DNA of 64,000 nt from positions 308,988-372,987 of the forward strand of contig NZ_VOLC01000004.1 in the NCBI RefSeq assembly GCF_009797935.1, in the 5' to 3' direction. The DNA comes from Lunatibacter salilacus. GTDB taxonomy: Bacteria > Bacteroidota > Bacteroidia > Cytophagales > Cyclobacteriaceae. Both the position numbers and the translations under genes were made by a program. Below are positions 1 through 10,600 of this stretch, in pieces (position 1 is the first letter of the stretch; every line of letters starts with the position of its first letter). The notes below the pieces were generated by a model, which made no database searches, was not told the DNA's origin, and saw only the letters and a program-made list of their open reading frames with translations.

Positions 1-1
1 A

Positions 2-457
2 TTGGACTACCTTGTTTCCCGGGAAGATATTGATCCTGATCGGATAGCGACAATGGGGATGTCCATGGGAAGCACCATGGCTTGGTGGTTGGCCGCTTTA
101 GATGAACGCATTGCCGTGACCGTGGACTTGAATTGTCTGACGGATTTTTATACACTGATGGAGAAAGGGGATCTTCGCCTGCACGGAATCTACTATTATG
201 TTCCTGATTTGTTATCCCATTTTTCCACCTCATCCATCAATGCGCTGATTTCACCCCGTCCCCATTTTGGACTGGCAGGCGAATTCGACCCACTAACACC
301 TCTTGAAGGCCTGGCAATTATCGACAGGAACCTGAAGGAAGTCTACGCCCAAGATGGGGCACCGGAGGCCTGGAAGTTGAAAATATATCCGGTAGCCCAC
401 GAAGAAACAGCCGAAATGAGGGACGATATATTACAGTTTTTGAGGGATTGGTTGTAA
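2..457 (+). CDS. Alpha/beta hydrolase (dienelactone-hydrolase-like), 5' partial
   Basis: The C-terminal 151 residues of an alpha/beta-fold hydrolase run in from the left window edge, so the true start is outside. The nucleophile elbow is visible as G-M-S-M-G (Ser at about residue 21 of the visible part). A plausible acid lies in GEFDPLTP and the catalytic His in the VAHEET segment close to the end, followed by a helix typical of the fold. This serine-acid-histidine order fits cytoplasmic or periplasmic esterases and acyl-peptidases. The substrate cannot be told. A REP-like repeat pair follows directly. Confidence 0.8.
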   Translation: MDYLVSREDIDPDRIATMGMSMGSTMAWWLAALDERIAVTVDLNCLTDFYTLMEKGDLRLHGIYYYVPDLLSHFSTSSINALISPRPHFGLAGEFDPLTPLEGLAIIDRNLKEVYAQDGAPEAWKLKIYPVAHEETAEMRDDILQFLRDWL

Positions 458-509
458 AAGGGAGGTGAGATTTCCTGCCATGAAGTTAATGAGTTTTAAA
501 AGCCAATTT

Positions 510-567
510 GGGATTGCAAATCCCTTTTTATTTGGAGTCGGACATTGCTAACGTCGGACAGCGTTAG
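510..567. repeat. REP-like palindromic repeat, copy 1
   Basis: Begins with the near-palindrome GGGATTGCAAATCCC (510-524), followed by a T-run and a second dyad at 538-558 (TCGGACATT, 3-nt loop, AACGTCGGA, 7 of 9 pairs). The same order of elements recurs at 664-718. It lies between the hydrolase and the end of the convergent DUF5916 gene. This looks like a Bacteroidota REP-type unit that may also act as a transcription stop. Confidence 0.6.
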
Positions 568-663
568 TTACGAGGGGTGAGCGTAGCCGAATCCCGTGAG
601 TTGCAATCGCAAGGACAGATAACTGGAAATTGCAATGCCAAGCGAGCTGCCAAACTTGGGACC

Positions 664-718
664 GGGATTGCAAATCCCCTTTTATCTGAGTTCGACATTG
701 TAAATGTCGAACAGCGGT
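664..718. repeat. REP-like palindromic repeat, copy 2
   Basis: Second copy of the 510-567 unit: GGGATTGCAAATCCC at 664-678, a short T-run, then a perfect 9-bp stem (TTCGACATT/AATGTCGAA, loop GTA) at 691-711. It abuts the stop codon of the minus-strand DUF5916 gene. About 95 nt of unrelated sequence separates the two copies. Confidence 0.6.
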
Positions 719-2928
719 TAAAGATTTAACCAGTAATTCAATTTCATTACGAAAGCCCGTTGTTTGGAAGCAAATGACTCGGGAAAGTAGTTGTCGGTAT
801 AGACCATGAAAAGATCAGAAACCGGCGCATAGCGCCATTGCAGCCGGGTGTTGAGGTTTATATTGTCTATTTGATTGTTGTATTGGACAAAGGTGGTCCA
901 GAACAAGCTCTTGGTAAAGGTTAGGTCAATTCTAGGTCCGATTAGAACCAAATCTGCATCAATTTGAGGGTCTGGCAGTCTGATTCTGCTGTAACTGATA
1001 TTCATGGAAATATTGGCCAGGTACCCCAATCTCCATTGGGTGGTTCCGCTGAAATTGCTCATAGTTCCCGTATAATATTCCCCGATTTGTCCCTTACCCA
1101 AAAGGGCAAAAGTTTTTCTGGGATCTGTTCTGAAATCAAAACCCATGAAATTGTTCCTGTAAGAGGTCCCGCTAAGCAAAGGCTCTCCTCCGGTTCTGGT
1201 TGGATCGAACGGGAAAAACAGATACGTGTATTGATTATTATAGCTAAATGTCATTTCCGCAAATGAATCAAACTGAACCAGGTAATTCAACGTATGCAAT
1301 TCATCGGTTACCCCCAAGGTCTCATTCCATAAGGTTTCTGATTTGAAGCCGGGACCATGACGGTTTATATTGCTGGATTTGGGAAAAAAAACATAGCCTA
1401 ATTCAGGGGAAATTCTTTGAAAGTCCGTTCGGGGGGTATAACCTACCAAAGGGTTATAATCTGCGCCAACATAGGAATAAGCTAAGCCAGCGGAAAAATT
1501 GACATCACTAAAGGCAAGCTGTGCATGCCCTGTTCCCGCATCCGGTCCGGCAACCTCTTCGAATGTCCTATGATAGAAAAACTTCCCACTCCATCGGTTA
1601 TCCTTGGAGAACAAGTTATAATCAACTCCTGCCAATCTGTTGGAGGCATCATGTTGTATGGAAGTTCCTCCTTTATGGATATCCATGGACTCCCGATTGA
1701 CTAGCATCACACCCACATTGGATCGGTTAAACACTTTCTTTTGAAGTGCTGCCACAGTGAAATTTTTACCGGAAATACCTCTCAGTGGATCATTGGCAGT
1801 TTGCATGTTCATGGCACCGATCCGCAAATCATCCGTCAATTTCCCACTTAATCTGGCTCCATAAAAGATTGGATTTTGAACATTCTGACCAGTATTTTCA
1901 TCTCTATCCACGCCGATCCTTCTGGAAAAAAAGGGACGGATCCTATCGGTTCCAAAATCGGCAAACAAATCTGCGTTTTCCAAAAAGAATTGCCTTCTTT
2001 CAGGAAAGAAAATTTCAAACCGGTCCAGATTGGTAACCTGTTCATCCACTTCTACTTGGGAAAAATCAGGATTTACTGTCAGGTCAAGGTTCAAGGCCGG
2101 ACCGACCCCTATTTTCGCATCCCCTCCAAAAGCGGGCCGTAAAGGTTCACTGAAACCTTCAAGGTAATTTCTGGAAGTGCCCATTGCGGCGTATGGTATG
2201 ATCGAAATATTTGTTCCAGATTTGGGTAAAGGCTCTGGAAAGGTTAGCTTCCTTGAAAAGGCCATGTGGGTGACGTTGAAATTTTTCGGAATGGGCGTCC
2301 AGGTAGATTTTTCAGAGTATTTACTGTCAATTCGGTAAAAATTAACATTCCAGCTCGTACCACCGTCTTTATACCTTAATGTAGAAAATGGAATTGCCAC
2401 TTCGACAGTCCAATGATCCTCATGGATTTTAGCTTCGGCGTACCACTTATTATCCCAGGCAAGGTTAAAATCCGTTTGGTTCAATCCCCCGTTCCCCATC
2501 TGAGCTTCCCGCTGTACACCGTATGGATTAACCCCGAAAATGTAACCGTTTGTTTTGTCCTTAAAAGTATCCAGAACAAAGCTAATGCCGTCATTTTGAT
2601 TTCCTCTATAATCCCTTCTTAAAGAAGTGCTTACATATTCGTCCCGAGGCTCAGGATTGAGCATAACCGCAGCTATATATAAAAATTTTTCATTGTATAC
2701 AATTTTCACCTTGGTTTGTACAATGGCAAGGGATGTATCCGAGGGAAATGTCTGGACAAAATCAGATACCCAGCCATCTTCCTGCCAAACCTGCTCATCC
2801 AATAATCCATCTATTTTGATAAAACCATTGAGCTTATCGGCAAAAATACCCGGATGTGGGTCTTCCTGCGCAAAAGATGACTTGCATATAGTACTTATTA
2901 GGATAAAAACAAAAATAATCCTTTTCAT
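718..2928 (-). CDS. DUF5916 outer-membrane protein with CBM9-like domain
   Basis: Signal peptide (MKRIIFVFILISTICKSSFA) followed by a family-9 carbohydrate-binding-like beta-sandwich (roughly residues 30-220, with the typical IDGLLDEQVWQ opening) and a long C-terminal region rich in aromatic beta strands (DUF5916), ending in LNYWLNL as outer-membrane barrels do. Such proteins are common in Bacteroidota and are thought to sit in the outer membrane; their substrate is unknown. ATG at 2928 is preferred to an upstream TTG. A divergent homologue of nearly equal length lies at 3240, so the two are probably an old duplication. Confidence 0.85.
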   Translation of the reverse strand: MKRIIFVFILISTICKSSFAQEDPHPGIFADKLNGFIKIDGLLDEQVWQEDGWVSDFVQTFPSDTSLAIVQTKVKIVYNEKFLYIAAVMLNPEPRDEYVSTSLRRDYRGNQNDGISFVLDTFKDKTNGYIFGVNPYGVQREAQMGNGGLNQTDFNLAWDNKWYAEAKIHEDHWTVEVAIPFSTLRYKDGGTSWNVNFYRIDSKYSEKSTWTPIPKNFNVTHMAFSRKLTFPEPLPKSGTNISIIPYAAMGTSRNYLEGFSEPLRPAFGGDAKIGVGPALNLDLTVNPDFSQVEVDEQVTNLDRFEIFFPERRQFFLENADLFADFGTDRIRPFFSRRIGVDRDENTGQNVQNPIFYGARLSGKLTDDLRIGAMNMQTANDPLRGISGKNFTVAALQKKVFNRSNVGVMLVNRESMDIHKGGTSIQHDASNRLAGVDYNLFSKDNRWSGKFFYHRTFEEVAGPDAGTGHAQLAFSDVNFSAGLAYSYVGADYNPLVGYTPRTDFQRISPELGYVFFPKSSNINRHGPGFKSETLWNETLGVTDELHTLNYLVQFDSFAEMTFSYNNQYTYLFFPFDPTRTGGEPLLSGTSYRNNFMGFDFRTDPRKTFALLGKGQIGEYYTGTMSNFSGTTQWRLGYLANISMNISYSRIRLPDPQIDADLVLIGPRIDLTFTKSLFWTTFVQYNNQIDNINLNTRLQWRYAPVSDLFMVYTDNYFPESFASKQRAFVMKLNYWLNL

Positions 2929-3239
2929 AGATTTCAATATTCAAACCTAAACGTAACCATTCAATTGCGAAATGCTATTCTGTTTTTATATAAATGGTAA
3001 TATTTTCGCTTAAAGTCACTTTCAAAGTAACAATTGGTTTTTTGGCATAAACATGCGCAGTTTTGCCTCGATTTTCGTGCTAACACATATTCGGTTAAAA
3101 GAAGTGGAGTAAAAGAAACGATCTCTATCCCCTAGCTCATTTACGGATTTCATTTCTATTGACACAATGATAAGTCCTTTTATATAATAGGTTTGACAAT
3201 GCTCTACATATTCACTTATTTCGCAATTCCTATTTAAAC
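2929..3239. other. Divergent intergenic region between two DUF5916 genes
   Basis: About 310 nt that must hold the promoters of both flanking genes. It is AT-rich. I see no long open frame, strong hairpin or exact TAnnTTTG box at a convincing distance from either start. Confidence 0.5.
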
Positions 3240-5435
3240 ATGCCTATCAAAAAGTCTTTTACCTTGTTTTTTTTGTATTCCTCTCTTATTTTGTCTGGGC
3301 TTTATGCCCAACAGGATGGAGAGATAAATGCCTATCGTCTAGGGCCAGAAGAAATGGTAACCTTGGATGGCAGGTTGGATGAGGGCTTTTGGTCTAAAGT
3401 TGAGGCGGCCACTGCCTTCCGCCAACAGGAACCATTGGAAGGGCAACTTGCTACCGAACAAACATCCGTACAAATAGCCATTGACGATAAAAACCTATAC
3501 TTGGGAGTGAGGCTTTACGACAGCGAACCAGATAAAATCAAAGCCTTTCAGAAAAGGCGGGACGCTCCACTGGATACGGATGATATGTTCGCCTTTATCC
3601 TAGACACCTACAATGACCAGAGATCTGCGTTTTATTTTGAAATCAATCCCCATGGTCTGATGGGGGACGGCATATTAAGAACAGGTCAGGGATCGCAGGT
3701 CAATAAGGATTGGAATGGCATTTGGCGGGCATGGGTGACCCGGGATGACGAAGGCTGGTCGGCAGAAATCCGAATACCTTTTATGACGCTGAATTTTGAT
3801 CCAAATAATGAAACCTGGGGCATAAATTTTCTAAGAACAATTAGAAGGAAAAATGAGATCACCCTCTGGGAGGGATTCAGGCGGAACCAAGGGATTGAAA
3901 GACCTCAGGATGCTGGGAAATTGCGGGGTTTGAGTAATATCAATCAAGGCATTGGGTTGGAAGCCATTCCCTACGTAATAGCTTCCCAATCTAGGGGTAG
4001 GTCAAACCCTGAGGAGTCCATGGCGGAAAGTGCCACCTTTAATGCAGGAGGGGAGCTGAATTATAACATCACTCCTAATCTAAAAGCTGGAATTACCGTT
4101 AACACCGATTTTGCCGAAGCTGAAGTCGATGACAGACAGGTCAACCTTACCCGGTTTCCTATATTATTGCCGGAGAGAAGGGATTTTTTCCTGCAAGGTG
4201 CCAATGTTTTTGTTTTTGCCCCTTCCAGTAACCCGAACCCATATTTCAGCAGAAGGGTTGGCCTTCAGGATGGACGGCCTATTCCAATAAAACATGGCGG
4301 GAGGCTTATCGGACGCATAAAAAACACGGATGTAGGGTTTGTTCAGGTACGTACCGGTGAATCGGGAGAGCTGCCTGGAGAAAATTTTACTGTGGGACGG
4401 GTTCTTCAAAACATCTCTGCTGAAAGCACGGTCGGTGCCATTTATACCCGAAGAGATACAGATGGGGATAGCCTCCCGGTAAGGGAAACCTTCGGTGCCG
4501 ACATTAGTCTAAGTACTTCAAAATTTCTTGGAAACAGGAACTTCCAATTTGAAGCTTTTTTCGTGGGACATACTCCTTCATTTTTCGCTGATAGCAGCAG
4601 CTTGAAGGATAGGTCAACCAGGGGATTCAGGTTTAATTTCCCCAACCAACCTTGGGATGCCCACGTTTCTTACCGGGAATTTGGGATTAATTATGACCCC
4701 GCAGTGGGGTTTGTTCCCCGAGTAGGATTCCGAAGGCTTCAACCTACCGTTACCTATAATCCGCTGATTGAAAGAAGTGCTATATTTCGTGAGCTGAGCT
4801 GGCAATATGATTTTGAATACTTAATGATGTTGGATTGGCAACCAGCTACGGTAAATCACAAAGTAAGAGTGCTGGGATTAAGATTTGAAACGGGCGATTT
4901 CATCAACTTTTCTTTTCTCCACAATTATGAATTTTTGGATTTCACCTTTGATATTTTAAGGGATGGTTTCTTTTTGATTCCGGAAGGCACCTACCAAAAT
5001 AGAGGGTATTCCATCGAGGCGTCGTCCGCTCCATTCCGAAAAATCGGGGGGGTGGCCACGTTAACCAATATCGGGTTTTGGACTGGAAAGCAGACTCTAT
5101 TGGAGGCGGATTTGTTTATGAGACCTTTGGTGGGGCTAAATATGACAGCCAGTTACATCCACAGCAGCGTAGATCTGGAGCAGGGACATTTCCAAACCCA
5201 TTTGATTCGGCTAAATAGCAGCTACGACTTTTCCCCGTGGGTTTCCGTCAATTTTAATATTCAGTATGACAACGTCTCGGAAAGGCTCGGAACCAACAGT
5301 CGTTTTATTTGGGTGATTGATCCGGGAAATACGTTGTTCATCGTCCACAACCATAATTGGCAGCGGTTTACAGACCGGTTTAATGTGATGGAAACGCAAT
5401 CGACGGTAAAACTGGCCTATACGTTGAGGTTTTAA
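3240..5435 (+). CDS. DUF5916 outer-membrane protein with CBM9-like domain
   Basis: A 731-residue paralogue of the divergent gene at 718-2928. It has a signal peptide ending ...SGLYAQQ, a CBM9-like module (about residues 30-225; LDGRLDEGFWSKVEAATAF is the family opening) and a C-terminal beta-barrel-like DUF5916 domain with conserved LPERRDFFLQGANVF near residue 310, matching FPERRQFFLENADLF in the neighbour. The last residues (LAYTLRF) end in an aromatic residue as expected for outer-membrane insertion. Function is unknown; a role in binding or moving a surface ligand is inference. Confidence 0.85.
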   Translation: MPIKKSFTLFFLYSSLILSGLYAQQDGEINAYRLGPEEMVTLDGRLDEGFWSKVEAATAFRQQEPLEGQLATEQTSVQIAIDDKNLYLGVRLYDSEPDKIKAFQKRRDAPLDTDDMFAFILDTYNDQRSAFYFEINPHGLMGDGILRTGQGSQVNKDWNGIWRAWVTRDDEGWSAEIRIPFMTLNFDPNNETWGINFLRTIRRKNEITLWEGFRRNQGIERPQDAGKLRGLSNINQGIGLEAIPYVIASQSRGRSNPEESMAESATFNAGGELNYNITPNLKAGITVNTDFAEAEVDDRQVNLTRFPILLPERRDFFLQGANVFVFAPSSNPNPYFSRRVGLQDGRPIPIKHGGRLIGRIKNTDVGFVQVRTGESGELPGENFTVGRVLQNISAESTVGAIYTRRDTDGDSLPVRETFGADISLSTSKFLGNRNFQFEAFFVGHTPSFFADSSSLKDRSTRGFRFNFPNQPWDAHVSYREFGINYDPAVGFVPRVGFRRLQPTVTYNPLIERSAIFRELSWQYDFEYLMMLDWQPATVNHKVRVLGLRFETGDFINFSFLHNYEFLDFTFDILRDGFFLIPEGTYQNRGYSIEASSAPFRKIGGVATLTNIGFWTGKQTLLEADLFMRPLVGLNMTASYIHSSVDLEQGHFQTHLIRLNSSYDFSPWVSVNFNIQYDNVSERLGTNSRFIWVIDPGNTLFIVHNHNWQRFTDRFNVMETQSTVKLAYTLRF

Positions 5436-5481
5436 GTAATAGAAGCTACTAGATCATTTGGGATATTGGAATTTATTAGGA

Positions 5482-5667
5482 TTAATTGTATTTTTTATTA
5501 TAACTATACCTCGCTTCGATTTCCGCATGGGCTGTGGGATCATTGGTGGCCAACACGGAATTGCACCCTTTGCCGACTACCTCTCCGTCTTTTAAAATTA
5601 CACAGCCGAAGGGTCCGCCTTTTCCTTCCTGCATTCCTTCGGAGGCAAGATCAATGGCCATTTGCAT
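5482..5667 (-). pseudogene. Nucleoside/guanine deaminase N-terminal fragment
   Basis: Sixty-one codons matching the start of cytidine/deoxycytidylate-type deaminases (guanine deaminase or TadA-like). They contain GKGGPFGCVILKDGEVVGKG and the first zinc motif HAE (T-A-HAE-I). The second zinc motif PCxxC and the rest (family length about 155 residues) are missing; the frame ends in YSYNKKYN. Recognisable sequence (KDLHF) also precedes the first ATG in frame up to a stop near 5730, with no start codon. The fragment lacks both a clean start and half of its active site, so it is almost certainly non-functional. Confidence 0.7.
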
Positions 5668-6016
5668 AAAGTGTAAGTCTTTCGTTTGAATGCATGAGAT
5701 CCTGAATTTGGCTTTATAAACATGACATTAATGTAATCGTCAGTCTAAAAATAGGACCAGAACCGAAGTTTTTAGATGGGGGAACACAAGGAATTTTAAA
5801 CTTATGTTTACACTTCCCTAACGTAGTTCCCGTTGTGCGAAAAAAACAGTAACCACCAAGGATCAAAGAGACACGTAGTTTTTTTATTTGTAATTTTTGA
5901 TAGTCATCGAAATGCGGGATTTTGATTTGGATCAACTTTTAAACTATTTCCTTAAACCCCTCACCTTTTTAGTTCGTTAACCTAAATGATTCAACATTCA
6001 TATCCAATAAACGCCT
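5668..6016. other. Intergenic, no supported gene
   Basis: About 350 nt between the deaminase fragment and the lipoprotein gene. Only the upstream end of the deaminase fragment is recognisable (to about 5700). The remainder shows no gene, strong hairpin or known repeat. Confidence 0.5.
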
Positions 6017-6826
6017 ATGAAGTTTATCAATAAATTTATTTTCCGTCTACTTTTTTTGGTTCCAATATTCTTTAGCTGCACCACGCATTATATCGCCACC
6101 ATGCAGGATAGCGATCTCCCGGCAACCAGTACCAACCGTGAATTCGATTATTTGAAAAAGGATACCATTGGAGTGTCTTATTCCTTTAACAATCAAAATG
6201 GTTCCGTCCGAATCCGCATGGAGAATCATAGTGATCAACACATGCTGATTAACCTTAACAAGTCGGCTTTAACCATCAACGGCAGGGCGAGTGGATTTGT
6301 CAATGGCAAGTCATTGGTTTATGGAAGGATTGGTCTATTTGGTACCCAAAATATTCCAACCACGGGAATAATTGATGCTGTAGTCGAGAATCAACTTGAT
6401 AAATTGCACATCCCTCCCAAGTCCTATGCGGAAAGTTCATTTACCAACCTACACCCTGATATAAGGAAATTGTTTACGAATAACTTTGAAGGTTCTTTAT
6501 CCAACTACCCATTGTTTGATCAACCGCAGGAAACAACGATTGCCTTTTATCAACAGCAAAACTCACCGCTAACAATTTCAAGCTATGTCAATTATTCACT
6601 GCTGGATGCGAACAACAATCCCAAATGGTCAGGTTTTGAGACACAGAACTTCTACCTGACAAGCATTTCCAAACTTAAAAACGTTAAAAAAAAGACGCTG
6701 CGTCAAGAATTGAATACACGCAATGATATGACCGGATTTAGTGAAACTAAAGGTGGGTTATGGGTTTTAATCGGGTCTCTTGCGGGCGTATCGGCATTGC
6801 TTACGGCGATAGGGGAACCGCAATGA
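6017..6826 (+). CDS. Hypothetical lipoprotein with C-terminal membrane segment
   Basis: A 269-residue protein starting with a lipoprotein signal (RLLFLVPIFFSC, lipobox Cys at about residue 21) and ending with a glycine-rich hydrophobic stretch (GGLWVLIGSLAGVSALLTAIG). The middle reads as a soluble beta-rich domain. I do not recognise a named family. It stands alone, with about 190 nt to the previous recognisable gene and 136 nt to the next, so it is probably transcribed by itself. Confidence 0.6.
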   Translation: MKFINKFIFRLLFLVPIFFSCTTHYIATMQDSDLPATSTNREFDYLKKDTIGVSYSFNNQNGSVRIRMENHSDQHMLINLNKSALTINGRASGFVNGKSLVYGRIGLFGTQNIPTTGIIDAVVENQLDKLHIPPKSYAESSFTNLHPDIRKLFTNNFEGSLSNYPLFDQPQETTIAFYQQQNSPLTISSYVNYSLLDANNNPKWSGFETQNFYLTSISKLKNVKKKTLRQELNTRNDMTGFSETKGGLWVLIGSLAGVSALLTAIGEPQ

Positions 6827-6905
6827 GAAGATCAATCCTTGGATTATACCCAAATTAGGTAAAATAAAAATATTTTTATAAGTTATTAAACCTTTTTTAC
6901 ATATT

Positions 6906-6937
6906 TTTGTGTTGTTTAAACTCATATCTTACATTTA
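6906..6937 (+). promoter_or_regulatory. Putative Bacteroidota promoter for the GlcG-like gene
   Basis: TTTG at 6906-6909 and TACATTTA at 6930-6937 are separated by 20 nt. This resembles the Bacteroidota -33 TTTG and -7 TAnnTTTG pair with one mismatch in the -7 box. The start codon lies 26 nt downstream. Confidence 0.4.
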
Positions 6938-6962
6938 TATAACATAACAAATTCAACCTACC

Positions 6963-7361
6963 ATGAATATCACACTAGCTCAAGCTGAAACAGCAATCGA
7001 ATCAGCAAAGCAAAAAGCTGAAGAATTGAATACCAAAATGAATATTGCAATTGTAGATGCAGGTGCAAACCTAGTGGCATTCGCCCGAATGGACGGAGCT
7101 TGGCTGGGATCGTTGGACATTTCGATAAAAAAGGCAAAGACTGCTAGATACTTCGATATGAACACCGGATCAATCGGTGAGCTTTCGCAGCCTGGGGGAT
7201 CACTTTTTAACATTGAACATTCCAATCAGGGTTTAATCACTTTTCCCGGAGGTATTCCTATAAAAAATAAAGTCGGCGAAATCATCGGTGCTATTGGCGT
7301 CAGTGGTAGTTCAGTGGAAAATGACCATGCGGTGGCCGCTAGTGGAGCCAAGGCATTTTAG
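6963..7361 (+). CDS. GlcG/HbpS family protein (DUF336)
   Basis: A 132-residue single-domain protein matching the whole GlcG/HbpS (DUF336) family. It shows the family's [13 protein letters not shown] start, the [33 protein letters not shown] core, GGIPI, and the [12 protein letters not shown] segment near the end. Relatives bind haem or cobalamin-type ligands, or sit beside diol and glycolate metabolism genes; no such genes are adjacent here. There is no signal peptide, so it is cytosolic. The exact ligand is not predictable from sequence alone. Confidence 0.85.
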   Translation: MNITLAQAETAIESAKQKAEELNTKMNIAIVDAGANLVAFARMDGAWLGSLDISIKKAKTARYFDMNTGSIGELSQPGGSLFNIEHSNQGLITFPGGIPIKNKVGEIIGAIGVSGSSVENDHAVAASGAKAF

Positions 7362-7629
7362 TCAAGTGAATTTTTGTTGTGTAGACCGACAACGATATAT
7401 TTTCAGAAAGCCCACTTCCCATTGCTAGAGTCTGACGCTAAATCAGATGACTAAGTAATTTTTGAGATGCTTTGCAATGCGAGATAAAATTTCAAAAATT
7501 GTATTTTTTCTGGAATTTTATATTATAATTATTTTTTAATTATTTTCTTTTTGGTCAAATAATTCCTAATATTGGTTATAATCAACTACCTACAACTCAT
7601 AATCTAAATTTCGGAAAATCGAATTAACT

Positions 7630-10600
7630 ATGGACCAGAAGGATCTATACACTATTGCCATAGGTGCATCCGCAGGCGGAATGGAAGCGATACATTTACT
7701 TTTTGACAATACCCCCGAAGACGGCGCTGCTTACGTGATCATCCAACATCTTTCCCCGGACCACAAAAGTTTTATGGCGGAACTTCTTGCCAAGCACAGC
7801 AAATTGAAAATCTTTGAAGCAGAGAATAATATGCTCATAGAATCAAATTGCGTCTATTTGATGCCCAAGGGCAAGAATATGACCATAAAGGACAGAAGGT
7901 TACATTTAACTGATAGCCATTCTAATCAACCAAACAAGGCAATAGATATATTCTTAAACTCCTTGGCAGAAGACCAGGGTGATAAAAGCATTGCGGTTAT
8001 CCTGTCAGGTACAGGAACTGACGGAACAAAGGGAATAGCTGCCATAAAAAAGTTTGGAGGGCAGGTAATCGTTCAGGACCCAGAAAGTGCGAAATACAAT
8101 GGAATGCCAAACAGTGCCATACAATCGGGAAATGTAGATGCTATCCTTATACCAGAGTTGATACCCGATGAAATTATCGCTTATTTGAAGCAGGACACCC
8201 TACAAAATAGTTTTTCAACCAAAATTTCGGAAAACGATGAAAAGGCTTTGTTGGAAATCCTTAATCTTATAGAACAACATACTCCGTTAGATTTTACCAA
8301 TTATAAGCGGCCGACCATTATCCGAAGGATCGTCATTCGGATGACTCATAATAATTTAGGTACACTCGAAGAGTATACGGATTTTTTAAAGAAAAACCCT
8401 TCGGAAATTTCTGTGCTAACACAGCAATTTCTAATAAGTGTAACCAAGTTCTTTAGGGACCAAGATGCTTTCTCAATAATTAGCGAAAAAGTAATACCTG
8501 AAATAATCGAAAGCAAATTGCTTGTAGATAAGCTAAAGATCTGGGTAGTAGGATGCGCCACTGGAGAGGAAGCCTATTCCCTGGCCATTCTTATACAGGA
8601 GTATCTGACTTCAATGAAGAAAAATCTCGAAGTGAAGATTTTTGCAAGCGACATCGACAAAACTGCGTTGCTCTTCGCCTCAAAAGGGGTATATGGTGAA
8701 TCTATTGCTACCGATGTATCAGCGGAAAGGCTGGATAAGTTTTTTATTAAGCAGGACAAATCCTATAAGGTAAGGGATAACATAAGGAAAATGATCATTT
8801 TTGCTGATCATGATATTGTAAAACAGCCGCCTTATGGAAAAATTGACTTGATTAGCTGTCGCAACCTATTAATCTATATAAACCCATTATTACAGAAGCG
8901 GATACTCGCTTCTCTTCATTTCTGCCTTAATCTAGGTGGTTACCTATTTTTAGGTCCCAGTGAAAGTATTGGCGAACTAAAACAATCCTTTGAAGAAATA
9001 GACAAAAAATGGAAAATTTACAAAAATACGCAGGTTGCTCTCAATTTTAGGAATACAACGTATAGTACCCCTGGTTTGAATTCCCAGTGGGATAGACCCA
9101 GTCAAATATCTACTCCGATTAGTACTTCTCTGGATAACAGCCTTTCAGGAATTTTAACTCAAACTCTTTTGGAGGAATCAGGCTATGAAGCCGGTGTATG
9201 TGTTGATGGAGATTTTAAAATTATCCAATTTTTCGGTAATTACGAAAAATACCTGCTACCTAAAATTTTTAATTTTAGTTTGCTTGAAATGTTACCCGAA
9301 GATCTTTACATAGCTACCTCTACTACCCTGCGAAAAGCTGTAAAAGAGAACAAAAAGGAAGTAATTAAAGGTGTCAAATTCAGTTTAAACGAATTAATAT
9401 GCTCGGTCAATATTTATGTAAAACCGATACCATTCGAGAAACCATTAATCCAGCAAGTCATTCTTGTATTATTCAGTGAGGAAAAGGAACGGACGATGCC
9501 TGATAATGACGCTGAAGTCTTTCAAATGGAAAAGCACTCATTGCGCTATTTGGAAGATTTGAACACGGAACTTGCGGAAACCAAACACAAACTCAAAGAG
9601 GCCCTAAATGCGCTTAAAGTTTCCAATGAAAATATTGACTCATACAACGAGGAGCTTATTTCCAGCAATGAAGAGATGCAGAGTACCAATGAGGAACTTC
9701 AGTCGGTGAATGAAGAATTGCAAACTGTCAATAATGAATATCAATTAAAGATTAAAGAACTTGCTGATCTGAATGATGATTTAAATAATTATTTCAAAGG
9801 CACGTTGAATGGGCAAATCTATGTAGACAAAAACCTTATTGTCAGGAAATTCACTCCCTCTGCCGTCCTACAGGTTAACCTTAAGGAAAGTGATATTGGG
9901 CGACCCCTAGGTGATATCTCCACCAATATAAAGTTTTCAATACTGACAGAAGACATTAAACGCGTAATATCTGTCTCTAACCATAGCGAGAAGGAGATTC
10001 AAACCAAGGACAACAAATGGTACCAAATGATGATTATTCCTTTCATCAGACAGCAAAACAACGAAAAGGATGGTGCAATAATTACTTTTAATGATATAAC
10101 GGAATTAAAACAAATACAGGAAAAACTCGCCAAGATCAACGCAGATCATGGTACTTTTATTTATTCTGCGTCACATGATCTTAAAGGACCATTAGCCAAT
10201 GTGAGTGCCCTTATCAGTTTTTTGAAAGATATTAGCGATCCGGATAATAGAAGCATTAAAGACTTGACAGATTTGATTGAAATATCTATTGCAAAGCTAA
10301 AAGAAACGATCAATGAACTGTCGGATATAGCCAAAACAGAAAATGAAATAAATGAGGTCGAGTCTGTTTCCTTACCCGATCTACTGGAAGAGGTGCAATA
10401 CAGTATTAGAAATAAGATTCTGGAATCCAAGGTACTATTTAAGGTAGATTTCAAAGTTCCCGAAATCCCATTTTCTAAAAAGAATTTGAGAAGTATCCTG
10501 TTGAATATTTTGGATAATGCTATTAAATATAGATCACCGGAACGTGACCTTGAGGTGGTCCTACGAACTGAGGAAACGAAGGAGTATGTAGTTCTCTCTG

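Noticed and set aside
5714..5935. 73-codon minus-strand frame upstream of the deaminase fragment
   Set aside because: No resemblance to deaminases or other families; the deaminase frame itself is closed by a stop near 5730.
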